Positions 30,008 through 39,720 of a DNA stretch of 64,000 bases are shown in pieces. The DNA is taken from assembly GCF_900078685.2 (NCBI RefSeq), contig NZ_LT546166.1, positions 2,138,287 through 2,202,286 of the forward strand, written 5' to 3'. This DNA is from Mycolicibacter icosiumassiliensis. Its GTDB lineage: Bacteria > Actinomycetota > Actinomycetes > Mycobacteriales > Mycobacteriaceae. Numbering within the stretch: the first letter of the stretch is position 1; every line of letters starts with the position of its first letter. The notes under the pieces are model-generated. The model searched no databases, was not told the DNA's origin, and saw only the letters and a list, made by a program, of their open reading frames with translations. The position numbers and the translations under genes are program-made.

Positions 30008-30140
30008 AGCCAAGCCCCTAGTCTAGAACCCGGCACGGCAAGCACCATCGATGTATGACCACCAGCGAGCACACCTACGCCAACCCGGGGCCCTGCGCGA
30101 TAGGTCACCACCGCGGCATGGCCCTCGGCAGGCACGAACA

Positions 30141-31496
30141 ATGAGCCGGTATCACGTCGCGATCGTGGGGTCCGGTCCCTCCGCATTCTTTGCCGCCGCA
30201 GCCATGCTGAAGGTCACCACCGTCGACATCGCAGTTGACATGATCGAAATGCTGCCGACGCCGTGGGGCCTGGTGCGATCGGGTGTTGCGCCCGATCACC
30301 CCAAGATCAAATCGATCACCAGGACGTTCGAGCAGACCGCCTCCGACCCACGCTTCCGTTTCTTCGGCAATGTCATGGTGGGCGAACACGTCAGCGCAGT
30401 CGAATTGTCGGTCCACTACGACGCGGTCATCTACGCGGTCGGGGCTCAGTCGGACCGCGCCTTGGGCATCCCCGGTGAACAGTTACCGGGCAGCGTGGCC
30501 GCGGTCGATTTCGTCGGCTGGTACAACGGGCACCCGCACTGCTGCGACATGGCCCCTGACCTCTCGACCGGCCGGGCCGTAGTGGTGGGTAACGGCAATG
30601 TCGCGATCGATGTGGCCCGCATCCTGGTCACCGATCCCGACGCGCTGGCCCGCACCGACATCGCCGACCATGCCCTGACATCACTGCGGGCCCGCGGGGT
30701 GCGGGAGGTGGTGATCATCGGCCGACGCGGACCATTGCAAAGCGCCTTCACCACAATGGAATTGCGTGAGCTCGGTGAACTGGACGGGGTCGATATCGTG
30801 GTCAATCCCGAGCAGCTGGCGGATATCAGCGATGAGGAAGTCGCCGCAGCCGGAAAGACCGCATCACAGAATATGAAGGTGTTGCGCGACTACGCGACAC
30901 GCACGGCGCACCCAGGCAACCGCCGTATCGTCTTGCGATTCCTCAGTTCTCCGATCGCGATCTCGGGCGCATCGAAAGTCGAACAGATCCTGTTGGGCCG
31001 TAACGAGCTGGTCACCAGCGATAGCGGGCGGGTATTGGCCAAGGACACCGGTGAGCGCGAAGAGTTACCCGCCCAACTGGTGGTACGGGCGGTCGGCTAT
31101 CGCGGTATCGCAGTACCCGGGCTGCCGTTCGACACCGACCGGGGAACCATTCCGCACCAGGACGGACGGGTGGCGGGTAGCTCCAACGAGTATGTCGTCG
31201 GGTGGATCAAACGCGGTCCATCCGGCGTCATCGGCACCAACAAAAAAGACTCCCAAGACACCGTCGCCACCCTCATCGCGGACCTCAGCAACGCCCAGCA
31301 CCCGCGGCCGGCCGACCGGGGTAGCGAGCGTGCCGAGAAGTTGGGCCGATGGCTTGCCGCCTGCCAGCCCAACCTGATCACCGACACGCACTGGCAGCGC
31401 ATAGACGAACACGAACGATCGGCAGGTGTACGGCGCGGCCGACCCCGCGTCAAGCTGTCCAGCCTGGCCGAGCTGCTGCGCGTTGGCCACGCGTGA
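30141..31496 (+). CDS. fprA: FprA-type NADPH-ferredoxin reductase
   Basis: 451 aa, adrenodoxin-reductase family (FprA about 456 aa). FAD motif IVGSGPSAFFAAAAM at the start, MLPTPWGLVRSGVAPDHPKI, the NADPH domain VVVGNGNVAIDVARIL with GRRGPLQSAFTTMELREL, and GWIKRGPSGVIGTNKKDS at the C-terminus. ATG 30141 begins MSRYHVAIVG. It moves electrons from NADPH to ferredoxin, probably the ferredoxin encoded 67 bp downstream, and so could feed SirA. Confidence 0.93.
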   Translation: MSRYHVAIVGSGPSAFFAAAAMLKVTTVDIAVDMIEMLPTPWGLVRSGVAPDHPKIKSITRTFEQTASDPRFRFFGNVMVGEHVSAVELSVHYDAVIYAVGAQSDRALGIPGEQLPGSVAAVDFVGWYNGHPHCCDMAPDLSTGRAVVVGNGNVAIDVARILVTDPDALARTDIADHALTSLRARGVREVVIIGRRGPLQSAFTTMELRELGELDGVDIVVNPEQLADISDEEVAAAGKTASQNMKVLRDYATRTAHPGNRRIVLRFLSSPIAISGASKVEQILLGRNELVTSDSGRVLAKDTGEREELPAQLVVRAVGYRGIAVPGLPFDTDRGTIPHQDGRVAGSSNEYVVGWIKRGPSGVIGTNKKDSQDTVATLIADLSNAQHPRPADRGSERAEKLGRWLAACQPNLITDTHWQRIDEHERSAGVRRGRPRVKLSSLAELLRVGHA

Positions 31497-31563
31497 TCGG
31501 TTCCAGCGCACTGCCGTATCGGTTACCCAACCCAGATCCCCAACCACCGACGAGGAGACAGCC

Positions 31564-31899
31564 ATGGCCTATGTGATCACCGAACCGTGTGTCGATGTCA
31601 ACGACAAAGCCTGCATCGACGAATGCCCGGTCGACTGCATCTATCAGGGCACTCGGATGCTCTATATCCAGCCCGACGAATGCGTCGACTGCGGGGCCTG
31701 CGAGCCGGTGTGCCCGGTCCAGGCCATCTACCACGAAGATGATGTGCCAGAGCAGTGGAGTGAGTACCAACAGATCAATCAGGACTTCTTCGCCGAGCTC
31801 GGCTCACCGGGCGGCGCATCGAAAATTGGGGTCACCGAAAGCGACCCGAGTGTTGTTCGGGCCCTGCCGAACAACACCGAGACGAACGTGGTGCCGTAG
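31564..31899 (+). CDS. fdxC: FdxC-type ferredoxin (7Fe, [3Fe-4S][4Fe-4S])
   Basis: 111 aa. Cluster cysteines: EPCVDVNDKACIDECPVDC and ECVDCGACEPVCPV, the pattern of mycobacterial seven-iron ferredoxins. ATG 31564 follows GAGGAG. It is in the same direction as fprA and probably in one operon, making a complete NADPH-to-ferredoxin chain for the ferredoxin-dependent SirA enzymes. Convergent with narK downstream. Confidence 0.92.
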   Translation: MAYVITEPCVDVNDKACIDECPVDCIYQGTRMLYIQPDECVDCGACEPVCPVQAIYHEDDVPEQWSEYQQINQDFFAELGSPGGASKIGVTESDPSVVRALPNNTETNVVP

Positions 31900-32051
31900 A
31901 CGGTGGATTCCTGACCCAGCGCCGTGACCGGGCCGGGCGGGGGCAACCGCGACCAGATCGCAACAGCCTGTGCCGCCCACGCCCGCCCCCGGCCTGGTGC
32001 TTCACGACCCGAACACCCGCTACGTTGAGGCCGTAAATCTCTTCGCCCGCA

Positions 32052-33482
32052 TCAGATTTCGACTTGTTTTGTCGCCGACGATCCGACAAGTTCAGGCTCG
32101 GCCGGCAGCGCCACCGCCGGGACCGTCGACCAACCCGAGTAGGGACGGCGCACATACATCGTCCAGGTGATGATCCCTGCGCCGACATAGATCGCCGCGA
32201 AGATCCAGAATGCCGCGGTGTCGGTCCCGGTGCTCTGGTACGACTGGCGAAGCACCAAATTGACCAGCACACCGCCAAACGCCCCGGCCGCCGCGGCGAA
32301 CCCGATCAACGCGCCGGACATATTGCGTGACCAGTGGCGGCGTTCAGCCTCGTCGGGGAGCCCGCGGGTATGGCTGCGTGCCTCGATGACCGCGGGGATC
32401 AGCTTGAACACCGACCCCTTGCCGAGCCCGGCCATGAAGAACAACACCAGCAGGCAACCGATGTAGGCGACCATGGTGGTGGCGGTCGGGCCGCCGGAGG
32501 TGTGGTCGCTATGCGTGCTGACCGCGGCCAAAACCGTAGTTGTTGCGACCATCACGACAAACACGCCCAAGGTGACCCGGCCCCCACCGAACCGGTCCGC
32601 CAGCCGACCACCGTAAATCCGAGACAGCGCACCCAGCAGCGGGCCGACGAAAGCGAATTCAGCGGCGTGCAGCGACGCTTCCGCCGCGCTTTGTCCGCCG
32701 GCGACGAAGTTGATCTGCAGCACCTGGGCAAACGCGAAGGAGAACCCGATGAAGGTGCCGAAGGTGCCGACATACAGCAGCGCGAGCACCCAGGTGTCGG
32801 GCTCGACCATCACCGACCTCAGGGTTTGGACTTCGATGCCGTGCTCCAGGTTGTCCATGAACAGCGCGGCCACGATCGCCACCACCACCAGCAACACCAG
32901 GTAGACCGCACATACCCAGTACGGTTCGCGGTTCCCGGCCAGCGCTAGCACGACCAGCCCCACCACCTGCACGAACGCCACACCCAGATTGCCGATGCCG
33001 GCGCTGAGGCCCAGCGCCGAACCTTTACGCCGCTGCGGGTAGAAGGCGTTGACATTGGCCAACGACCCGGCGTAGTTCGCGCCACCGCACCCGGTCAGTG
33101 CGGCGCACACCACATACATCCACAACGGCAGACCGGGATGCGCCAACAGCACGATCGTGCCCGCGGTGGGGATCAGCAGCACCAGCGCCGCAAATACCGT
33201 CCAATTGCGGCCGCCCCACCGCGCGATGCCCAACGTGTAGGGGATACGCAGGCACGCCCCGGACAACGTGGCGGTGGCGCCCAGCAGCAGTTTGTCGGCC
33301 GGGGTGAAGCCGTACACCGAGGCCGGCATGAACAGCACCATCACCGACCAAAGCGCCCAGATGGAGAAGGCCACATGGTCGGCCGCCATCATGCACAGCA
33401 GGTTTCGCCGGGCGATCCTATTATTGCCGCCCTCCCATGCCGCGACGTCCTCGGGGTTCCAATCAACGATCCGGTGGCCCAT
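32052..33482 (-). CDS. narK: NarK-type nitrate/nitrite MFS transporter
   Basis: 476 aa with about 12 membrane helices. NarK-family signatures: LSAGIGNLGVAFVQVVGL (the GxGNxG motif) and a second glycine motif in FFMAGLGKGSVFKLIPAVIE, plus GALIGFAAAAGAFGGVLVN. Predicted to take up nitrate or export nitrite. ATG 33480-33482 behind AGGAG. It neighbours fprA/ferredoxin and lies 6 kb from the second SirA/NirA-family reductase, which keeps open a nitrite role for that enzyme. Confidence 0.9.
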   Translation of the reverse strand: MGHRIVDWNPEDVAAWEGGNNRIARRNLLCMMAADHVAFSIWALWSVMVLFMPASVYGFTPADKLLLGATATLSGACLRIPYTLGIARWGGRNWTVFAALVLLIPTAGTIVLLAHPGLPLWMYVVCAALTGCGGANYAGSLANVNAFYPQRRKGSALGLSAGIGNLGVAFVQVVGLVVLALAGNREPYWVCAVYLVLLVVVAIVAALFMDNLEHGIEVQTLRSVMVEPDTWVLALLYVGTFGTFIGFSFAFAQVLQINFVAGGQSAAEASLHAAEFAFVGPLLGALSRIYGGRLADRFGGGRVTLGVFVVMVATTTVLAAVSTHSDHTSGGPTATTMVAYIGCLLVLFFMAGLGKGSVFKLIPAVIEARSHTRGLPDEAERRHWSRNMSGALIGFAAAAGAFGGVLVNLVLRQSYQSTGTDTAAFWIFAAIYVGAGIITWTMYVRRPYSGWSTVPAVALPAEPELVGSSATKQVEI

Positions 33483-33990
33483 ATAAACTCCTGATGATTA
33501 AAATTCGCCGTCACGTACGCTAATCGCACGACCTTTGACTTTTCCTCCCGGTTGCTGTGAATTAGCGGTAGATATGCGCCGGGATAAATCGGCCACCGTT
33601 GCAACCAAAAATCAGCGAACGACGCGGGCAGCGGCATGGCCAGGGGGAGAATACAAGCCGCGATCCGGCCGCCGACGATCCCTTTAACAACCGCAGGGTG
33701 CGGAACGAGCCGTCGGCGAACACCAGATAGGCAGCCCATCTTCAGAACGAATACACCTGACACACAGTCTCTACAGCCATTCTTCGTAGAACGCAGTGGG
33801 AGAGCAGCGAAATGTCGATTGGCAACCAGATTGGCGGACCGGACGCGTCCAGCACGGTAGCATGGCGCGCCGGACAGTGTGATTATGCACGGAAGCTGCT
33901 GGTCAGCAACGAGTCTGAGCCGCGCTCGACCACGGCGGCCTGCGGCTGCCTGCACCGCCGCAGACACCGGCAATGGCGCAGCCGAGGGTC
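33483..33990. other. narK upstream region up to the IS701 element
   Basis: 508 bp with no credible gene. A long minus-strand frame here runs into narK but has no ribosome site and no domain pattern. It holds the narK promoter. Before the IS insertion it was continuous with 35427-35788. Confidence 0.5.
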
Positions 33991-33994
33991 CTAG

Positions 33995-35422
33995 TACTGC
34001 AGCCGTAGTTCGTGATCATTGGTTTTCTTGTCGCTGGTAGTGGGAGAGCCGGGCTCGGTATTGGTGTCGTCGTCGCCATCGTGACCAGGCCAGCAGGCTG
34101 GCGATGGTGTGGCGGGTGGTCAGCAGCAGCATATCGAAAAGTCGACGGAATTCGTTGACGGTCAACGCAATCAGCCCGGTCGGGGTGGGATGGGTGTCGC
34201 GTTCGGCGGCGGTGGCCACGGCGAGGAAGGCGTGGGTGAGCATGGCCAGGGTGGTCCAGCGGTGCCAGGAGCGCCAGCGCCGCACCTGGTGCTGATCCAG
34301 GCCGGTCAGCCCTTTGGCTGCTTGGAAGGATTCCTCGATGCGCCAGCGTTGACCGGCGACGGTGACCAGGGTGTGCAGCGTGGTCCGACCTGGGGAGTAG
34401 CTGCGCAGATAGGCCAGCTCACCGGTGGTGTCGTTGCGCCGGATCAGCAAATGGTGGTGACCGGTGTCGGTGCCGCCTTCGGGTTCTAGGGTGATCCAGG
34501 CCCAGGAGTAGTAGCGCTGCCCATGACTGCCCGCACCGGCGGAGTGTTTCTGCCAGGCCCACGGCGGCAGCTGCGCGGGCAGTTGATCGACGCGGATCGG
34601 ACCAGCCGCGGTAGGGACTCGCCGGTTGGCGGCCACCGCCAGCACATAACCCAGGCCGTGGCCGCGGATGGCGGCACGCAGTTTCGGGTCGGCGCCGTAG
34701 ACCTCGTCGCCGGCCACCCAGGCCGCCGGAACTTTCGCCTCGACCGCACGGGCGATCAGGGCGGCAGCCAGGGTAGGTTTGGTGGCAAATCCTCTGCTAT
34801 CACTAGGGATTCCCGCCTGCTCGCAGCGATCTGGGTCATCGGTCCAGCAGCGCGGCAGATACAAGGCGCGGTCGATCAGGGCATGCCCGCGCGGGGCGGC
34901 ATACGTCAGATACACCGCGACCTGGGAGTTCTCAATGCGCCCGGCCGTGCCGGTGTATTGGCGTTGCACTCCGACGGTCGCGGTGCCCTTCTTGACGTCG
35001 CCGGTCTCGTCAAGAATCAGCACTGCGGCCGGGTCACCGAACGCCTCGATGACGTAATCGCGAAGATCATCGCGGACCGCATCGGCGTCCCAGTTGGCCC
35101 GCGCCAGCAGATGCTGCAAACCGTCGGGGGTGGCGTCACCGCGGTGTTCGGCGATTGTCCAGCAATTCTTGCGGTCCAGCCCCGAGGCCATCCCGGCCAT
35201 CAGTGCAGCAGCATGTCGCAACGGTTCGTAGCGGGTGAAACGCGGCGCGATCCGGTCGATCACCGCAGAGAACTGATCCCACCACCGGTCAGGGTCTACG
35301 CTGGCAGCCGCGGGGGCCGCGGCATATTCAGATGTCTTCACAAACTCCGAACATGCTCCGGCCACCGCTCCTACCAGCGCAGACACGCCGAAACGCACCA
35401 GCCCCGAACTACGGCTGCAGTA
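33995..35422 (-). mobile_element. IS701-family insertion sequence
   Basis: 1,428 bp. Perfect terminal inverted repeats beginning TACTGCAGCCGTAGTTCG at both ends, flanked by CTAG target duplications (33991-33994, 35423-35426). One transposase fills the element. It separates narK from the PPE genes. Confidence 0.9.
34016..35398 (-). CDS. IS701-family DDE transposase
   Basis: 460 aa, full length. Catalytic residues in VLILDETGDVKKG (Asp), WVAGDEVYGAD (Asp) and WRIEESFQAAKG (Glu). GLDRKNCWTIAEHRGDATP and LQHLLARANWDADAVRDDL are typical of the family N-terminus. It starts 24 bp inside the right end and stops 21 bp inside the left end. Intact, so transposition is possible. Confidence 0.9.
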   Translation of the reverse strand: MRFGVSALVGAVAGACSEFVKTSEYAAAPAAASVDPDRWWDQFSAVIDRIAPRFTRYEPLRHAAALMAGMASGLDRKNCWTIAEHRGDATPDGLQHLLARANWDADAVRDDLRDYVIEAFGDPAAVLILDETGDVKKGTATVGVQRQYTGTAGRIENSQVAVYLTYAAPRGHALIDRALYLPRCWTDDPDRCEQAGIPSDSRGFATKPTLAAALIARAVEAKVPAAWVAGDEVYGADPKLRAAIRGHGLGYVLAVAANRRVPTAAGPIRVDQLPAQLPPWAWQKHSAGAGSHGQRYYSWAWITLEPEGGTDTGHHHLLIRRNDTTGELAYLRSYSPGRTTLHTLVTVAGQRWRIEESFQAAKGLTGLDQHQVRRWRSWHRWTTLAMLTHAFLAVATAAERDTHPTPTGLIALTVNEFRRLFDMLLLTTRHTIASLLAWSRWRRRHQYRARLSHYQRQENQ

Positions 35423-35426
35423 CTAG

Positions 35427-35788
35427 CGCCGCGAATTTATTCAGATCACAATCGTGAATATTCGCACGGGATCGCCACGTCCCAAATTTATCTAGGCGAA
35501 ATTGTGAATATTCACCCACTTACGCGCCAACCCTTGTCATGCCCCACGCCAGCCGGTTGATTAGCGGGGCCGGGTAACCGAACCGGCTGAAACGCGGGCC
35601 AGGCCGCCCGGTGGGGCAAGGGGCAGCTGTGGTTATTGGCGGCAATCCGGACCTCCGGGGTCGGTGACGGACTATTCCTGGTCGAATCCGCCGCCTGGCC
35701 ATACTCGCCAATATCTGCCGGAACTGCCAATGTGCTGTCGCCACCGATCGAAATGAAATATTTCGAACGGGTTACGAAAGGAGTCGCG
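35427..35788. promoter_or_regulatory. Upstream region of the PPE genes with repeated GTGAATATTC
   Basis: 362 bp without a gene. GTGAATATTC occurs twice 50 bp apart (35454-35463, 35504-35513); the second is part of a perfect 12-bp palindrome GTGAATATTCAC (35504-35515). AT-rich against its surroundings. Probably a regulator site for the PPE genes or, before the IS arrived, for the region between narK and PPE. Confidence 0.45.
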
Positions 35789-37015
35789 ATGCTGGACTTT
35801 GGGGCCTTGCCGCCGGAAGTCAATTCGGCCCGGATGTACTCCGGGCCGGGCTCAGGACCGATGATGGCGGCCACCGCCGCGTGGGAGGGGCTGGCCAGCC
35901 AGCTCGACACGGCGTCCCGCACGTACTCCTCGGTGATCTCGGCCCTGCAGGACGGAGGATGGTCGGGAGCCGCATCGGAGGCGATGACCGGTGCGGTCAA
36001 CCCCTACCTGGTCTGGATGACCACCCTGGGCCTGCACGCGAGGGAGGCGGCTTCCCGGGCACGCACGGCGGCGGCGGCCTATGAGGAGGCCTTCGCCGCG
36101 ACCGTGCCGCCGAAGTTTGTCTCCGCCAACCGCGCGGAGTTGGCGAATTTGGTGGCGACCGACTTCCTCGGACGCAACACGCCGGCGATCGCCACCGCCG
36201 AGGCCGCCTATGCCGAGATGTGGGCACAAGACGCCGCGGCGATGTACGCCTATGCCGCATCCTCGGCCGCGGCGACCCGGCTGACCGCCTTCACCGAGCC
36301 GCCGCAGACCGCCAACCCCGGCGGCGAAGCCGGCCAACGTGCCGCGGTGGCACATGCCGTCGGCGCCTCAGCCGCCGGCAACGCTCAAACCAGCGTGGCA
36401 CAGGCGATGGCCGCGGTACCGCAACAACTGCAAGCGCTGGCTGCCGGGGGCGCCAGCAGCACCGCCGCCGCGACGACGGCGTCCACGTCGTCGGCGTCGG
36501 CATCGAGCCTGCTGAGCGTGTTCAGCGACTTCAATACGGTGGCGTCGCCCGTCAGCCTGGCCGCTGGCCTGAGCCGGACCTGGACATCGGCCGGCAGTTT
36601 CAGCTATGCCGCGAAACGGGATGTCGAATCCCATCTCCCGCCGCAATCCAAACCGACCACACCCGCCCAGCCGAGCGCCCCTGCTGGTGCACCTCAGACG
36701 TCCGTACCCGGTTCGGCCGGCCTTCGCGGTGCGGTGGTGGCCGAGCTGGGCGGGTCGACACCGGTGGGCGGATTGTCGGTGCCACGCAGCCGGGCGCCGC
36801 CGACGTCGGCGCCCCTGCTCGGTAACGAGCCGCTGTGGCTGCCGGAGACCAATCTCGCGGCGCCCCCGTCCGCCGGGGCGAGCCCGGCCACGATAGCCGC
36901 GACGCCGGCCGGTGTCGGCGCCGCGGCCGGTGCCGCGTCGCGTACCTCGGTGAGCAGCGTCCTGCGCGTCGGGCCGCGCCGTTTCAAGATGCCCCGTCCT
37001 GCCATTGGCGGATAA
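35789..37015 (+). CDS. PPE-family protein (SVP subgroup)
   Basis: 408 aa. PPE domain about 1-175: [20 protein letters not shown] with the Pro-Pro-Glu at 8-10, the WxG turn in GGWSGAAS and [27 protein letters not shown]. The C-terminal half is low-complexity Ala/Pro/Ser with [11 protein letters not shown], the SVP mark. Type VII (ESX) substrate, secreted or surface-exposed. GAAAGGAG precedes ATG 35789. No PE partner gene is next to it, which is unusual for SVP proteins. Confidence 0.93.
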   Translation: MLDFGALPPEVNSARMYSGPGSGPMMAATAAWEGLASQLDTASRTYSSVISALQDGGWSGAASEAMTGAVNPYLVWMTTLGLHAREAASRARTAAAAYEEAFAATVPPKFVSANRAELANLVATDFLGRNTPAIATAEAAYAEMWAQDAAAMYAYAASSAAATRLTAFTEPPQTANPGGEAGQRAAVAHAVGASAAGNAQTSVAQAMAAVPQQLQALAAGGASSTAAATTASTSSASASSLLSVFSDFNTVASPVSLAAGLSRTWTSAGSFSYAAKRDVESHLPPQSKPTTPAQPSAPAGAPQTSVPGSAGLRGAVVAELGGSTPVGGLSVPRSRAPPTSAPLLGNEPLWLPETNLAAPPSAGASPATIAATPAGVGAAAGAASRTSVSSVLRVGPRRFKMPRPAIGG

Positions 37016-37095
37016 CCCCGGAGTGCTTCCTACCGACCGCGGCGGCAACACCGGTGTTGCCGCCGTGGGACCGACGATTGCGAAAGACACCGTTC

Positions 37096-38106
37096 ATGGC
37101 TGACTTCGGAGCACTACCGCCCGAGGTCAACTCTGCGCGGATGTATGCCGGCCCGGGAGCGGCTCCCCTGAGGGCCACCGCGGCGGCCTGGAACGCGGTG
37201 GCCGAGCAGCTGGGTGCGACGGCCGGTGCTTACCAGACCGTGACCGCGGACCTGACGCGGTGCTGGCAGGGTCCGTCGGCGACGTCGATGACGGCCGCGG
37301 CCGCTCCCTATGTCGCGTGGCTGACCGAAACATCGGCCCAGGCTCAACAATCAGCCGCCCAGGCCACCACCGCGGCGGCCGCCTACGAATCCGCGTTCGC
37401 CGCCACCGTGCCCCCGCCGGTGATCGAGGCCAACCGCGCGCTGTTGATGTTGCTGATCGCGACCAACGTTCTCGGGCAAAACACGCCCGCGATCGCCGCG
37501 GCGGAGGCGGCCTATGCCGAAATGTGGGCACAGGACGCCACCGCGATGTATGGCTACGCCGGCGCGGCCTCGGCGGCGAGCGCGCTGAGCGAGACACTGA
37601 CCCCGCTGTTGACCGCCTTCAGCGACTTCAACACCCTGGCGGGACCGCTGACCCCGACCTGGCAGTGGACCTACTCCGCATTCCAGCTGGGTAACTTGGT
37701 GTACGCGGCCAAGTCGGATTTCGAAGCGCATAATCCGGTGGCGGGCGGCAAGGAGACCCCGCAACTCGTCGCGACCGGCCCGGCAACCCCGCCCGGTGGG
37801 ATCGGCCAGCGCGGCCCGGTTCTAGCCGGCACCGGCCGGGCGGCCGTCGTCGGCAAGCTGTCCGTTCCACACATCTGGATCTCGGCAACACCGGCCACCA
37901 CCACCGCGGTCGAGGTGCCGCCTTCGGCGGGAACCGGCTTACGGGCCCTGCCGGCCTGGGCAGACCCGTCGGCGACCGCGGCCAGCGGGCCTGCACCATC
38001 AAGCGTCGGCCCCGTGCGGGGCGTGCCGGCACCGGGCGCTCAAAAAAAGGTGCTGGCCATGCGGGATCGCCGCTTCAGGATGCCCCGCCCGACCGCCGGC
38101 GGCTAA
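37096..38106 (+). CDS. PPE-family protein (SVP subgroup)
   Basis: 336 aa. PPE domain [20 protein letters not shown], WxG turn CWQGPSAT and [26 protein letters not shown], then a shorter Pro/Ala tail with [10 protein letters not shown] (SVP mark) and the common PPE-SVP ending [12 protein letters not shown]. It looks like a tandem duplicate of the PPE gene 80 bp upstream with a trimmed middle. The ribosome site is weak (GAAAG), so it may depend on the upstream gene. Its 3' end overlaps convergent trxB by 32 bp. Confidence 0.92.
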   Translation: MADFGALPPEVNSARMYAGPGAAPLRATAAAWNAVAEQLGATAGAYQTVTADLTRCWQGPSATSMTAAAAPYVAWLTETSAQAQQSAAQATTAAAAYESAFAATVPPPVIEANRALLMLLIATNVLGQNTPAIAAAEAAYAEMWAQDATAMYGYAGAASAASALSETLTPLLTAFSDFNTLAGPLTPTWQWTYSAFQLGNLVYAAKSDFEAHNPVAGGKETPQLVATGPATPPGGIGQRGPVLAGTGRAAVVGKLSVPHIWISATPATTTAVEVPPSAGTGLRALPAWADPSATAASGPAPSSVGPVRGVPAPGAQKKVLAMRDRRFRMPRPTAGG

Positions 38107-39079
38107 CGCCGATCAGCGCGTCGGCGGTGTTCTCCCGGGGATCCGCCGATTCGGCTAGCCAGCGTTCGGCGTCGATTGCTGCCGCACACCCGGTGCCGGC
38201 CGCGGTGACCGCCTGCCGGTAGGTGCGGTCCACCAGGTCACCGGCGGCGAACACGCCTGCCAACGAGGTGGCGGTGGTGGGTTGGCGCACCTGGACGTAG
38301 CCGTCCGCGTCGACCTCGACGGCCCCGCGCACCAGCTCCGAACGCGGGTCGTGACCGATCGCCACGAAAACGCCGGTGACCGCCAACCTGCCTTCTTCGC
38401 CAGTCCTGTTGTCGCGCAACCGCAAACCGGTCACAGTGGTGTCCCCGTCGACGGCTTCGACGGTCTTGTTGGTCAGAAAGCGGATCTTGTCATTGCCGCG
38501 GGCCCGCTCCAGCATGATCCTCGATGCCCGGAACTCCTCGCGGCGGTGCACCAACGTCACACTACGGGCGAAGCGGGTCAAGAAAGTGGCCTCTTCCATC
38601 GCCGAATCGCCGCCGCCGATCACCGCGATGTCCTGGTCCCGGAAAAAGAAGCCGTCGCAGGTCGCACACGAGCTGACACCCTTGCCCAGCAAGTCCTGCT
38701 CGCCGGAAACCCGGAGGTAGCGCGCCGCGGCGCCCATCGCCAGGATCACCGCACGGGCCCGATAGGTTTGTCCCTCGGCCGTCGTCACCGACTTGATCGG
38801 ACCGCTCAGCTCCACCGACTCCACATCCTGCATCCGCAGCTCGGCACCAAAGCGCAGCGCCTGCTCACGCATCTGGTCCATCAGCTCCGGACCCTGGATG
38901 CCGTCGCGGAAGCCGGGATAGTTCTCCACCTCGGTGGTCGTCATCAACGCGCCCCCGAACGACGTGCCCTCAAAGACGATTGGCGTCAGCTGAGCCCGCG
39001 CGGCATAGATGGCCGCGGTGTAGCCGGCGGGGCCGGAACCGATGACGATCAGGTCTGCAACTGCAGGTGTGCCACTCAT
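38075..39079 (-). CDS. trxB: Thioredoxin reductase
   Basis: 334 aa. FAD motif [18 protein letters not shown], redox-active CATC in [16 protein letters not shown] motif [16 protein letters not shown] and [15 protein letters not shown] at the end. Transfers electrons from NADPH to thioredoxin, which CysH needs to reduce APS; the second cysH is 2 kb away. GGAAGG before the ATG. No trxC/trxA follows, so this is perhaps a second trxB apart from the usual trxB-trxC pair near oriC (inference). Confidence 0.92.
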   Translation of the reverse strand: MSGTPAVADLIVIGSGPAGYTAAIYAARAQLTPIVFEGTSFGGALMTTTEVENYPGFRDGIQGPELMDQMREQALRFGAELRMQDVESVELSGPIKSVTTAEGQTYRARAVILAMGAAARYLRVSGEQDLLGKGVSSCATCDGFFFRDQDIAVIGGGDSAMEEATFLTRFARSVTLVHRREEFRASRIMLERARGNDKIRFLTNKTVEAVDGDTTVTGLRLRDNRTGEEGRLAVTGVFVAIGHDPRSELVRGAVEVDADGYVQVRQPTTATSLAGVFAAGDLVDRTYRQAVTAAGTGCAAAIDAERWLAESADPRENTADALIGVSRRRSGGAS

Positions 39080-39720
39080 GACAGCCTTCCCGGTGCAACG
39101 TTCAGCCGCTGCACTCGCTTCAGCCTAGGGGCAATTGGCCAGCGCGCCAGCCTGATACACCGCGCCGTACCTCGAGACGACGCCATCCGGGCCGCCTCTC
39201 GTAAACGTTGAGTTAACGCTATATAGCTGACATGTAAGACTTTTGCACCACCCGCGGCCTGCACCCAGCGCAAGACCGACCGCACCGGCAGACGTCGAAT
39301 CCCGGCTCCGGACCCGTCGGAGCGATTCCACCGAAACCACCTGAAATCATTGGCTGCTCAGCGGTTTCAGCCCCCATCGGGCTCAGTGCGGCACCGTCGA
39401 AACCCTGGTCGTCAGCGGCGTTCGGCGCCTCATACACCGCATGCCGACACCGATGCCACCGGGCTGATCGCCGCGGGCGGCTACGGCCGGCCGGCCCGGA
39501 GAGCCACAACGATTTGTTGTGAGCTCACAACGATAAGGCCGCTACCGCCCACGGCACGGGAGGTACACGCTGGAGAACGTAAGCCGTCGAAAGACAGAAA
39601 ACAGCGTGGTTTTCGACGCACACCTTGTGGGCCACCGACCGCGATCACCTCGCGGACTCCGGCACCCGCTCCATGCGCCCGGCCCAGGCCGCTGACCCTC
39701 GTCCAAGGAGAGCTTCGCCC
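39080..39720. other. Divergent gap between trxB and the second sirA
   Basis: 641 bp with no convincing gene. An AT-rich patch at about 39200-39245 with TATATAG may hold the trxB promoter. The palindrome at 39516-39531 is listed separately. Unlike the first sirA locus I find no Cys-rich short ORF. Confidence 0.5.
39516..39531. promoter_or_regulatory. Operator-like palindrome GTTGTG-N4-CACAAC upstream of the second sirA
   Basis: GTTGTGAGCTCACAAC is a perfect 16-bp palindrome with an extra CACAAC half-site just left (39505-39510). It has the same arms and spacing as the repeat upstream of fprA (29992-30007). It lies 189 bp before the sirA ATG. Probable binding site of a regulator shared by both operons. 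Confidence 0.62.

Larger units (their letters stand above)
29666..30140. other. Divergent gap between lysR and fprA
   Basis: 475 bp without a convincing gene. It carries two palindromes, described separately (29805-29817 and 29992-30007), and the promoters of the lysR remnant and of fprA. Confidence 0.55.

Noticed and set aside
33389..33973. Minus-strand open frame of 194 codons upstream of narK
   Set aside because: Overlaps the narK start in another frame, no ribosome site and no familiar pattern.
39410..39720. Search for a Cys-rich leader ORF before the second sirA
   Set aside because: No frame with clustered Cys codons and a plausible start was found.
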